Source: Pseudomonas azotoformans
GTDB lineage: Bacteria; Pseudomonadota; Gammaproteobacteria; Pseudomonadales; Pseudomonadaceae
Assembly: GCF_900103345.1 (NCBI RefSeq)
Contig: NZ_LT629702.1
Span: 496,001 to 560,000, forward strand
Direction of reading: 5' to 3'
Length of the DNA: 64,000 nucleotides
The notes under the pieces were generated by a model, which was not told the origin of the DNA, searched no databases, and worked only from the letters and a program-made list of their open reading frames with translations. Of the stretch, positions 1 through 7,626 are shown one piece after another. Every line of letters begins with the position of its first letter. The stretch's first letter is position 1. The translations under genes were made by a program, and so were the position numbers.

Positions 1-45
1 GCTTACGCTTGGTGGCTCGTTGCTATTATTCTCATGGCCTTTTAA
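1..45 (+). CDS. C-terminal tail of a probable membrane protein (partial)
   Basis: Frame 1 is open from the window edge to a TAA at 43-45 and encodes AYAWWLVAIILMAF. The strongly hydrophobic, Trp-containing end looks like a transmembrane helix. The stop lies only 6 bp before the AGGG ribosome site of the next gene, so the two could share an operon. With only 14 residues visible the protein cannot be identified and chance cannot be excluded. Confidence 0.35.
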   Translation, partial: AYAWWLVAIILMAF

Positions 46-63
46 GTCTTAGGGATGAGATTG

Positions 64-2406
64 ATGCAGTTTTTTGATCGAAAGAACGAGCCTGCGCCGA
101 GGTCTCTTTGTGGGGGGCAGGCCAGAGCCGCCAGGCACAAACTGCTAAGGTACTTTCAGTTGGACCCGCTGGAGCGCTCGCAGACGCGATTGTCCGACAA
201 TATGATGACGCTGAATGGGGCCGATACTCATGCCGCCCTCGCGCGACTTTTTTCGGGAAAGTGCGCGTTCTGTGAGACGTTGACTATTACGGAGGTCTAT
301 CGCTTTCGACCCCGCTCTTCCGCGACGCCCGAGGCTGATAACGGTCATTTGTATTACACCTGGCTGGCCACTGCATGGGAAAACATCTACCCAATCTGTA
401 GGCGATGTATTCCACGCCAGCGCGAGTATTTCCCAGTCGCGGGTCGGCGAGCGCCCTTGCCTAGCATTGAGCAACTGACCCGCTTTGCCAATAAGGGGGA
501 GGGGCTTTGGGGAGACTATCCGATTGATGAAAAGACCCTGTTGCTTGACCCTTGTCGTAACTCAAGCTTCGACAATCATTTCTTGCCTTCGATTTCAGGC
601 GCGCTCATCGAAATGAGCAGGATGGGTAGGGCTACGATTGAACATTTTTCACTGAATCGCCCGCAATTGGTTGCGGCACGAAAGGCACAGCTGAGCGGGT
701 ATCGAGATGCCCTTCTCATCCACGGGCTACCCGATTTACATTTGTATCAGGTTGACAACGCCTCACTGTTCGATTTTGCCAGGATGGAATTCGGAGGTTC
801 GTGGTATTTGCTATGTCGCCAGATTATTGCCCATCTCTCCACGATATTTGGCCTGGAGTTGGACGACTCTCGCGCCAGGATTGGCCATTCGTTCCAGCTG
901 ATCTTCAGTAATCCACAGTTTGAGAACCATCGTGAAGATCTGTTCGAATGGTTAGAAGGCGAAAATATCAGTCGTCTTCCAATTCCAGAGAAAAACTCCC
1001 CCGAGGCGACAGAGCCCCAACAGGCAGTGGGTGTAGATAAACCTGTTGTTCCACCTCCCGTTTACCCCGTCCTGCGTTCAATCGAGTTGAATCACTTCAA
1101 GTCCATCGAACATCTCAAGTTGCACCTGGCGCAACCGTCAAGTGAGGTACTGTCCGGCGAGGTGCAACAACCAGCCATGTTGATTCTCGGGGAAAACGCC
1201 ACGGGCAAGAGTTCGATTCTTGAGGCTACAGCGCTCGCGTTGTCCAGTGTGATGACCCGCAAGTCGCTGAAGCTAGAGGCGGGTGAATGGGTGCTGGATC
1301 CGAAGCAGTTGGGTGCGTTGAACCAGGAACGACTGACTTCTGCGCAGGTTCGCCTGAGTTTTGATAACGGCCGTCAGTCGGTGCTTGATATCGATGCGGG
1401 CGGCTGGAAGCCCTTGAGGCGATCGTCAAAGGTTCCGCCGGTGTTTGCCTATGGTGCGTTCCGCCAATTTAGGAAACACGGTGGGGCTTACCAGCCTGAT
1501 CATTGCATTACCAACCTTTTTCATTCAGACCAACTGCTGCCCGATCCCGAGCCCTGGCTGGTAAACCTTGCCAGCCCGGGTGAGTTCGATGATGTGGCAC
1601 GCGCATTGCGGCTGATCCTGGCAGTCCAGGAGGAATTCAACGTCTTTATAAAGTCTGCGGACGGGACACAGTGCCTGATCGTTACACGACATGCCGATCA
1701 GGAAAGCCAGACACCGCTCAGCCAAGTGTCCTCGGGCTATCGCGCCGTGTTGGCAATGGCTTGCGACATCATGCGTCGGCTAATGGATCGCACCATCAAC
1801 CCGCACTACCAAAGCCTGGAAAACGCCCGCGCGATCGTATTGATTGATGAGGTGGAGGCGCACCTGCATCCACGTTGGAAAATTCAGATCATGGGGGCGT
1901 TGCGTGCCGCGTTGCCAAATGTGACGTTCATTGTCACCAGCCATGACCCCTTATGTGTGCGCGGCATGCATCACCGTGAAGTCGTCGTGGTGCATCGCAA
2001 CGGTAGAACGCCAGACAACAACAGTCGGCATTCGGTACGCATTGAACAACTGAAAGATCTGCCCGATATCACCCAGTTAACCGTCGAGCAGTTGCTGACG
2101 TCTGATTTTTTCAGCCTGGCCTCCACCGACCAGCCGCTGATGAACTTGAAGTTGGCCAAGGTCGCTGACTTGTTGAGTGCAAGCAATGCTGGTGAAGACC
2201 TGGATGCGGATAAGGAAGCAGTGGTGGCACTGTTCAAGCAGCAAATCAACGATGTGTTGCCCGTTGGTAGTACGGAGGGGCAGCGATTGGTACAGACGGC
2301 GGTGGCGGAGTTTCTTCAGGACCGGGCAAAGGCTTCCAGCGAGAAGTTGAAGGATCTGAATGTGAAAGCAAAGGCAAAAATCCGGGCGTATCTGGAGAGT
2401 TTTTAA
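64..2406 (+). CDS. HNH-like/AAA ATPase fusion, Septu PtuA-like (putative anti-phage)
   Basis: A 780-residue ABC/SMC-type ATPase, probably the ATP-sensing half of a Septu-like defence pair. Numbering is from the ATG at 64, which sits 9 bp after AGGG; an in-frame ATG at 55 is too close to that site. Residues 60-130 form an HNH-like zinc module (CAFC at 67-70, WEN with N107, CRRC at 112-115). The catalytic His position is Arg80, and the Asn following the second Cys pair is Ile116. The ATPase follows: Walker A GENATGKS 376-383, signature LSQVSSGYR 552-560, Walker B VLIDEVEAHLHP with D595 and E596, and switch H627. The domain order HNH then ATPase in one chain is unusual, since classical PtuA has no nuclease domain. 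Base composition is visibly less GC-rich than downstream genes, suggesting acquisition. Family assignment is inference; the motifs are direct observations. Confidence 0.8.
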   Translation: MQFFDRKNEPAPRSLCGGQARAARHKLLRYFQLDPLERSQTRLSDNMMTLNGADTHAALARLFSGKCAFCETLTITEVYRFRPRSSATPEADNGHLYYTWLATAWENIYPICRRCIPRQREYFPVAGRRAPLPSIEQLTRFANKGEGLWGDYPIDEKTLLLDPCRNSSFDNHFLPSISGALIEMSRMGRATIEHFSLNRPQLVAARKAQLSGYRDALLIHGLPDLHLYQVDNASLFDFARMEFGGSWYLLCRQIIAHLSTIFGLELDDSRARIGHSFQLIFSNPQFENHREDLFEWLEGENISRLPIPEKNSPEATEPQQAVGVDKPVVPPPVYPVLRSIELNHFKSIEHLKLHLAQPSSEVLSGEVQQPAMLILGENATGKSSILEATALALSSVMTRKSLKLEAGEWVLDPKQLGALNQERLTSAQVRLSFDNGRQSVLDIDAGGWKPLRRSSKVPPVFAYGAFRQFRKHGGAYQPDHCITNLFHSDQLLPDPEPWLVNLASPGEFDDVARALRLILAVQEEFNVFIKSADGTQCLIVTRHADQESQTPLSQVSSGYRAVLAMACDIMRRLMDRTINPHYQSLENARAIVLIDEVEAHLHPRWKIQIMGALRAALPNVTFIVTSHDPLCVRGMHHREVVVVHRNGRTPDNNSRHSVRIEQLKDLPDITQLTVEQLLTSDFFSLASTDQPLMNLKLAKVADLLSASNAGEDLDADKEAVVALFKQQINDVLPVGSTEGQRLVQTAVAEFLQDRAKASSEKLKDLNVKAKAKIRAYLESF

Positions 2407-2409
2407 CTT

Positions 2410-3495
2410 ATGCGGTATGTGCAGCGAAACCTCGAAGAACTCCCTGAAGCGCTCGCGCTGACCAATGGCAGAAATCTGGCGATCGAGGCGGAACTTGCCG
2501 CCTTGGCCGTGTACTTTGAGGCAAAAAAGAAAGGGAAGCTCGTAAAGGCTGATACTGCACCGAAGAAGCGCACTGCCCATGCAGATTCTGAGGAAAAGGA
2601 GCTTGTAGCAAAGTTTGATCTCTACGGGCACGCGAGCGTCCGAGCAAAGCTCAATGACATGTTCCATGGTAAATGCGCCTACTGCGAGAGTTTTTATCGG
2701 TCCACATCAGCCATGGAAGTCGAACATTACCGTCCAAAAGAAGGTGTTGTGCAGGACAAGGGACACACCGGTTATTGGTGGTTGGGCATGGCGTGGGACA
2801 ATCTCTTGCCCAGTTGTATTTTTTGCAATCGCTTGAATACCCACGACACACCCACTCTGTCAGCCAAGTTGACGACACTGCTCGGTGACCCGGGAGAATT
2901 CAGCGACTCACGCAAGGTCGTGACTGGCAAGGGCAACCATTTTCCGGTGTTGGGGGTGCGTGCCCACGACGCAGCAAGGGACTATTCCAGAGAGCTTCCT
3001 CTGCTGTTGGATCCTTGTCGGGACAATCCCTCGGAGCATCTGCGCTTTTACATCGAGCCTACCAATATCATCGGTTTGATACTGCCGATGAAGGGCGAGT
3101 CCGGCGGCTTACCCGCTCAAAAACTCATTACGGATATGCTGCCGAAATTCAAGAAGGAACTAACTGAGGCCTTGATGGATGGGCTCAGCCTGCGGGGGGC
3201 ATTCTCGATCCATATCTATGGCCTGAACCGGCTGGGGTTGGTGCAGGATCGTACTCGCGTACTGCGCCATTTGAGATTTATGGAGGGTCAGGTGGTTGAT
3301 CTGAGCAAGGTCATTACAGATTTGGAATCGCGACCTTACGATTCCAACTATCAGGTTGACAATCAACGCATTCTCAAATGTCTGAACGACCTCCTTGACC
3401 GTACGATGCGGCAGATGACATCGATGGCTGATGACCACGCGCCTTACTCCATGATGGTGCGCGCTTACCTCAAAGATCTGAAGAAACGACTTTGA
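2410..3495 (+). CDS. HNH endonuclease, PtuB-like (TIGR02646-type) effector
   Basis: A 361-residue protein whose start is 3 bp after the ATPase stop, so the two are almost certainly co-transcribed. A GGAG ribosome site lies inside the end of the ATPase gene. The HNH module is intact: CAYCE at 89-93, EVEHYRPK with H106, WDN with N131, and CIFCNR at 136-141. Spacing matches the PtuB/TIGR02646 family of Septu and retron-Ec78 systems. The first 85 residues are Lys/Glu-rich and the last 200 are helical without a recognised motif, making it longer than a minimal PtuB. Its HNH region resembles the degenerate one in the preceding gene (WLATAWENIYPIC against WLGMAWDNLLPSC), suggesting duplication. Nucleic-acid cleavage controlled by the ATPase is inferred. 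The gene faces the polyamine-type transporter genes convergently, 37 bp apart. Confidence 0.82.
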   Translation: MRYVQRNLEELPEALALTNGRNLAIEAELAALAVYFEAKKKGKLVKADTAPKKRTAHADSEEKELVAKFDLYGHASVRAKLNDMFHGKCAYCESFYRSTSAMEVEHYRPKEGVVQDKGHTGYWWLGMAWDNLLPSCIFCNRLNTHDTPTLSAKLTTLLGDPGEFSDSRKVVTGKGNHFPVLGVRAHDAARDYSRELPLLLDPCRDNPSEHLRFYIEPTNIIGLILPMKGESGGLPAQKLITDMLPKFKKELTEALMDGLSLRGAFSIHIYGLNRLGLVQDRTRVLRHLRFMEGQVVDLSKVITDLESRPYDSNYQVDNQRILKCLNDLLDRTMRQMTSMADDHAPYSMMVRAYLKDLKKRL

Positions 3496-3532
3496 AGAGC
3501 TATCGGGGCAGCAGTCCCGGCCACTCAAACGA

Positions 3533-4687
3533 TTAATGCACCCCAGCCGCCTTGTTCAGATCGCTTTCAGCCCATTCGGTATACACACACGCATCCGCCG
3601 TGGCCCAGCGCACCCGCACCGGGTCGCCGGCCTTGAGCGGCATGCCGGCGGCGGACAGTGCCTTGACCGTCATCGAGGTGCCGCCAAGGGTTTTTACGCT
3701 GCAGGTCTGGCTTTCACCGAGGAACAATACCTCGCCGACGATGGCGGACACTTCGTTCCAACCGGCTGCCAAGGGTTCGAGGTTGGCCTGCGCCACGCAC
3801 AGCGCCAGGGCCTTTTCCGGGCGCACCATCAGCAGCACATCCTGTTCGCTGCGTAGCCCGCTGGTCAGGCGGATCGACAGCGATTGCCCTTCAAACGACG
3901 CCGCTGCATTACCTTGGGCCTTGAGCTTGAGGAAGTTGGAGTTGCCGAGGAAAGACGCGACAAACGCATTCGGCGGGTTCTGGTACAGGTCGAAACCACT
4001 GCCCAGGCCGACGATTTTGCCGTGGCTGAAAATCGCGATGCGCTGGGACAGGCGCATGGCTTCTTCCTGGTCGTGGGTCACGTAGACGATGGTGATGCCC
4101 AGGCGCCGGTGCAGCTGGCGCAGTTCGTCTTGCAGGTCTTCACGCAGTTTTTTGTCGAGGGCGCCAAGGGGTTCGTCCATCAGCAGGATGCGCGGTTCGT
4201 ACACCAGCGCTCGGGCGATGGCCACGCGTTGCTGCTGGCCGCCGGAGAGTTGCGAAGGGCGGCGGTGGGCGAACGGTTCCAGTTGCACCAGCTTGAGCAT
4301 GGCGTCGACGCGCTTTTCACGCTCGGCGCTGGCCAGTTTGCGGATCGCCAGGGGGAAGGCGATGTTGTCGCGCACCGATAAATGCGGGAACAGCGAGTAG
4401 CGTTGGAACACCATGCCGATGTCACGCTTGTGCGGCGGCACGTTGACCAGGGATTGGCCGCCCACCAGGATCTCGCCGCTGCTGGGGGTTTCAAACCCGG
4501 CGAGCATCGACAGGGTGGTGCTTTTGCCCGAGCCGCTGGAGCCGAGGAAGGTGAGGAATTCGCCGTCCTGGATGTCCAGCGAGATGTTGTCCACGGCGGC
4601 GAATTCGCCGTAGTACTTGTTCAGGTTGCGCAGGCTGACCAGGGGTTGGCCAGGGTTGCGAGTGGGGTCTTTGATCACGGCACTCAT
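3533..4687 (-). CDS. ABC transporter ATP-binding protein, spermidine/putrescine type (PotA-like)
   Basis: A 384-residue cytoplasmic ATPase of the polyamine/iron-type importer family. Walker A GSSGSGKST is at 49-57, the LSGGQQQRVA signature near 147 and Walker B ILLMDEPLGALD near 168, followed by a switch TVYVTHDQ-type segment and a C-terminal TOBE-like region typical of PotA/FbpC. It is the last gene of the minus-strand set binding protein, permease, permease, ATPase, with 17 bp to the preceding permease. The location inside a GntR-controlled catabolic island suggests it imports that pathway's substrate rather than a housekeeping polyamine. Family assignment is firm; the substrate is not known. 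Confidence 0.93.
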   Translation of the reverse strand: MSAVIKDPTRNPGQPLVSLRNLNKYYGEFAAVDNISLDIQDGEFLTFLGSSGSGKSTTLSMLAGFETPSSGEILVGGQSLVNVPPHKRDIGMVFQRYSLFPHLSVRDNIAFPLAIRKLASAEREKRVDAMLKLVQLEPFAHRRPSQLSGGQQQRVAIARALVYEPRILLMDEPLGALDKKLREDLQDELRQLHRRLGITIVYVTHDQEEAMRLSQRIAIFSHGKIVGLGSGFDLYQNPPNAFVASFLGNSNFLKLKAQGNAAASFEGQSLSIRLTSGLRSEQDVLLMVRPEKALALCVAQANLEPLAAGWNEVSAIVGEVLFLGESQTCSVKTLGGTSMTVKALSAAGMPLKAGDPVRVRWATADACVYTEWAESDLNKAAGVH

Positions 4688-4704
4688 GGGTTAATCCTCG
4701 GCGC

Positions 4705-5514
4705 TCAAGCGCGGGTTTCAGTGCGTCGACGAGCGACGGCGGCAATCACCATGACCAGCACCGACAGGCCGATCAGCAGCGTCGAGGCGACGGCGATCAC
4801 TGGCGTCAGGTCCTGGCGCAGGGTGGTCCACATTTTCACGGGTAGGGTTTGCAGGGTCGGGCTGGCCATCATCACGCTGAGTACCACTTCGTCCCAGGAA
4901 ACCAGGAAGGCAAACAGTGCACCGGCGACCATGCCGGGGCGGATCGCCGGAAAGGTCACCTTGAACACCGCCTGCAAGCGTGATGCGCCGCAGATTACCG
5001 CGGCATCTTCAATCGACTGGTCGAACAGCTTCAGCGAGTTGATGATCGAGATGATGGTGAACGGCAAGGCGACGATCACATGGCTGACCACAAACGCGAA
5101 CATCGTGCCGGTGTAGCCGAGCTTGAGGAACAACGCATACACCGCCACGGCGATGATCACCAGCGGCACGATCATCGGCAGGGTGAACAGACCGTAGAGC
5201 AACTCACGGCCGGGGAAGCGCCCACGCACCAGCGCAAATGCGGTGGGCAAACCCAGGGCGACGGCGAACACGGTGGTCAGCACCGCCACCTTGAGGCTGG
5301 CCATGGCGGCGTTCATCCAGTCGGCATTGGAGAAGAACTGGCCGTACCATTTCAGGGTCCAGCCCGGTGGCGGGAACACCAGCCATTGGGATGAGCCGAA
5401 CGACAGCAACACGATAAACACGATCGGCAGCAACAGGAACAAGCCAATCAGCCCGGTGGTGGTATAGAGGCCCAAGCGCATCCTGCGGCTCATGGCATTG
5501 GGAGTCAGCAGCAT
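4705..5514 (-). CDS. ABC transporter permease, PotC-like
   Basis: A 269-residue inner-membrane permease with about six hydrophobic segments. An EAA-type cytoplasmic loop (EDAAVICGASRLQAVFKVTF, near residue 175-195) docks the ATPase. It is encoded between the other permease (6 bp away) and the ATPase gene (17 bp), giving the two-permease layout of polyamine-type importers. The start ATG at 5514 lies just behind the stop of the upstream permease. It should form a heterodimer with the product of 5521-6450. Substrate unknown. Confidence 0.92.
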   Translation of the reverse strand: MLLTPNAMSRRMRLGLYTTTGLIGLFLLLPIVFIVLLSFGSSQWLVFPPPGWTLKWYGQFFSNADWMNAAMASLKVAVLTTVFAVALGLPTAFALVRGRFPGRELLYGLFTLPMIVPLVIIAVAVYALFLKLGYTGTMFAFVVSHVIVALPFTIISIINSLKLFDQSIEDAAVICGASRLQAVFKVTFPAIRPGMVAGALFAFLVSWDEVVLSVMMASPTLQTLPVKMWTTLRQDLTPVIAVASTLLIGLSVLVMVIAAVARRRTETRA

Positions 5515-5520
5515 GACGGC

Positions 5521-6450
5521 TTACCTCGCGTTGCTGGCGCCAACCGGGGATTCCGGCTGGAGCTTCAGGTAGAAGTAGAACAGCACCAGCGTGATGAAGA
5601 TCAGCAGCGCCGCGCCGGCACTGGCCAGGCCCCAATTGAGGAACGATTGCACCTGCTGGATGATGAACTCGGGCAGCATCATGTTCTGCGCACCGCCGAG
5701 CAACGCCGGGGTGACGTAGTAACCCAGGGACATCACGAACACCATCAAGCCGCCGGAAAACAGCCCCGGCCGGCACAGCGGCAGGAACACCCGGAAGAAG
5801 TTTGTCCAGGGGCTCGCGCCGCAGATCGAGCCGGCCTGCAGGATCATCGGGTCGATGGCCTGCATGGTCGCCTGCAACGGCAGCACGATGAACGGAATCA
5901 TGATGTAGCTCATGCCGATCACCACGCCGGTGAGGTTGTGCACCATCTCCAACGGCTGATCGATGATGCCCATCGCCATCAACGCTTTGTTGATCACCCC
6001 GGAGGCCTGCAACAGCACCAGCCAGGAATAGGTGCGGGCGAGCAGACTGGTCCACATCGACAGCAGCACGATACTCAGGATCCAACGGCCCCAGCCACGC
6101 GGTACCAGGGTGATCGCCCAGGCCAGCGGGAAGCCCAGCAACAGACTGAACAGCGTCACCAGGCCGGCAACGGAAAACGTATTGAGCAACACCCGCGCAT
6201 AGGCCGAGTTGGCGAACAGTTGCTCATAGTTGCCCAGGCCTGGCACCGGCTCCAGCACCCCACGCAGCAACAGCCCAATCAGCGGTGCGAGGAAGAACAG
6301 ACCGAGGAACAGCAGGGCCGGGATCAGGTTGCTCGACCCCCGCCAGCGCTGCGCCAGGGACGGTGCCCCGACGTTGCGGGAAACTGCGCCGGCAGCGCCA
6401 AGGGCGCTCCCGGTCGGCGTGCTTGCCGTCATTTTCATTTGACTAGCCAT
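5521..6450 (-). CDS. ABC transporter permease, PotB-like
   Basis: A 309-residue inner-membrane permease. A short polar N-terminus (about 40 residues) precedes the first membrane segment LIPALLFLGLFFLAPLIGLL. About six segments follow, with an EAA-type loop (LQAGSICGASPWTNFFRVFL) near residue 205-225. The gene overlaps the end of the binding-protein gene by 16 bp, implying translational coupling. It pairs with the PotC-like permease downstream. An internal ATG (residue 6) is an alternative start. Confidence 0.92.
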   Translation of the reverse strand: MASQMKMTASTPTGSALGAAGAVSRNVGAPSLAQRWRGSSNLIPALLFLGLFFLAPLIGLLLRGVLEPVPGLGNYEQLFANSAYARVLLNTFSVAGLVTLFSLLLGFPLAWAITLVPRGWGRWILSIVLLSMWTSLLARTYSWLVLLQASGVINKALMAMGIIDQPLEMVHNLTGVVIGMSYIMIPFIVLPLQATMQAIDPMILQAGSICGASPWTNFFRVFLPLCRPGLFSGGLMVFVMSLGYYVTPALLGGAQNMMLPEFIIQQVQSFLNWGLASAGAALLIFITLVLFYFYLKLQPESPVGASNAR

Positions 6451-7460
6451 TCATTCCACCGTGTCGCAATGGTCGGGCCGTTCTTGGCCCAGTAGGCGAA
6501 ATCGAGGGTGATCTGGTCCTTGGCATACGCCGTCGGCAGGTTGGGCGCAAGGACCGAATCCAGGCGCTGTACGCTGTCGATGTTCACCGGTGCATAAGCG
6601 GTCAGGTTGGAGAAGTCGGCCTGGCCCTTGGCGCTGCTGGCACTGGCCAGGAACTTCATCGCGGCGGCCTTGTTCTTGGTGCCTTTGGGCACGACCAGGA
6701 TGTCGGCCATTACCAGGTTCTGTTTCCAGCTCACGCCCACCGGTGCGCCGTCTTCCTGCAAGGCGTGGATGCGGCCGTTCCAGAACTGGCCCATGCTGAC
6801 TTCGCCGGAGGCCAGCAACTGTTGCGATTGCGCGCCGCCGCCCCACCAGACGATGTCTTGCTTGATGGTGTCGAGTTTCTTGAAGGCGCGGTCCAGGTCC
6901 AGCGGGTAGAGCTTGTCGGCGGGGACGCCGTCGGCCAGCAGTGCCAGTTCGAGCACGCCGGGGCTTGGCCATTTGTAGAGGGCGCGTTTGCCGGGATAGG
7001 TCTTGGTGTCGAACAGCGCGGTCCAGTCCTGCGGCTTGCCGGCGCCGAGCTTGCCTTCGTTGTAGCCGAGTACGAAGGAGAAGAAGAACGAGCCGACGCC
7101 GTGGTCGGAGACGAAGCGCGGGTCGATCTTGTCGCGCTGGATCACCGAGAAATCCAGGGGTTCGAGCAGCCCTTCGGCGGCGGCGCGCAAGGCAAAATCA
7201 GCCTCCACATCCACCACGTCCCATTGCACGTTGCCGCTTTCGACCATGGCCTTGAGTTTGCCGTAGTCGGTCGGGCCGTCCTGTACCACGGTGATGCCGC
7301 TGGCCTTGCTGAAAGGGTCGGCCCACGCCTGCTTCTGTGCGTCCTGGGTGCTACCGCCCCAGCTCACGAAGTTGACGCTTTCGGCCGCCATGGCGGCATG
7401 ACTGGCGGTGGCCAGCAAACCCGCGAACAGGACTGCGCTGATACGTGTGTTCAACACCAT
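6435..7460 (-). CDS. Periplasmic substrate-binding protein, PotD-like family
   Basis: A 341-residue extracytoplasmic binding protein and the first gene of the four-gene importer operon. The start at 7460 is chosen because GAGGG lies 7 bp upstream and a good signal peptide follows (MVLNTRISAVLFAGLLATASHA, cleavage near AMA-AES). The mature part begins VNFVSWGGSTQ, as in PotD/PotF-type proteins, with a WWGGGAQSQQLLASGEV segment near 210. A CA-rich Crc/Hfq motif lies upstream and a TGGTATTCCA operator about 115 bp upstream. It presumably selects the substrate degraded by the neighbouring flavin-dependent pathway; this is inference. Confidence 0.9.
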   Translation of the reverse strand: MVLNTRISAVLFAGLLATASHAAMAAESVNFVSWGGSTQDAQKQAWADPFSKASGITVVQDGPTDYGKLKAMVESGNVQWDVVDVEADFALRAAAEGLLEPLDFSVIQRDKIDPRFVSDHGVGSFFFSFVLGYNEGKLGAGKPQDWTALFDTKTYPGKRALYKWPSPGVLELALLADGVPADKLYPLDLDRAFKKLDTIKQDIVWWGGGAQSQQLLASGEVSMGQFWNGRIHALQEDGAPVGVSWKQNLVMADILVVPKGTKNKAAAMKFLASASSAKGQADFSNLTAYAPVNIDSVQRLDSVLAPNLPTAYAKDQITLDFAYWAKNGPTIATRWNEWLVK

Positions 7461-7472
7461 TTTTACGCCCTC

Positions 7473-7484
7473 ATTGTTGTGTTT
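7473..7484 (-). promoter_or_regulatory. Crc/Hfq CA motif before PotD-like gene
   Basis: The minus strand reads AAACACAACAAT, ending 5 bp before the GAGGG ribosome site of the gene starting at 7460. It resembles the AAnAAnAA motif through which Hfq with Crc blocks translation in Pseudomonas during catabolite repression. The match is imperfect. Confidence 0.45.
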
Positions 7485-7558
7485 ATGAGCGGGGCTTTTG
7501 AGTGCCCGCCTATCGGGAGCAGTCGGTGTGGATGGCCTTTGCAGGGTCATCCAACCTG

Positions 7559-7583
7559 TGGAATATCATATTATGGTATTCCA
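7559..7583. promoter_or_regulatory. Putative GntR operator upstream of the ABC importer
   Basis: An interrupted inverted repeat TGGAATA-N11-TATTCCA whose right half contains TGGTATTCCA, one base from the perfect TGGTATACCA palindrome found at 8770 and 14159. It lies about 100 bp upstream of the importer operon start. It is best explained as a site for the FadR-type regulator encoded at 9806-10558. Confidence 0.6.
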
Positions 7584-7626
7584 AACTTTGCGCAAGCATT
7601 TTGCCATACCGGCCATCTGGCCAAGG

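Noticed and set aside
1-3495. A retron (reverse transcriptase plus msr/msd RNA) associated with the HNH/ATPase pair
   Set aside because: No YxDD reverse transcriptase motif or inverted-repeat non-coding RNA region is visible. The left edge cuts the locus, so it cannot be fully excluded upstream.
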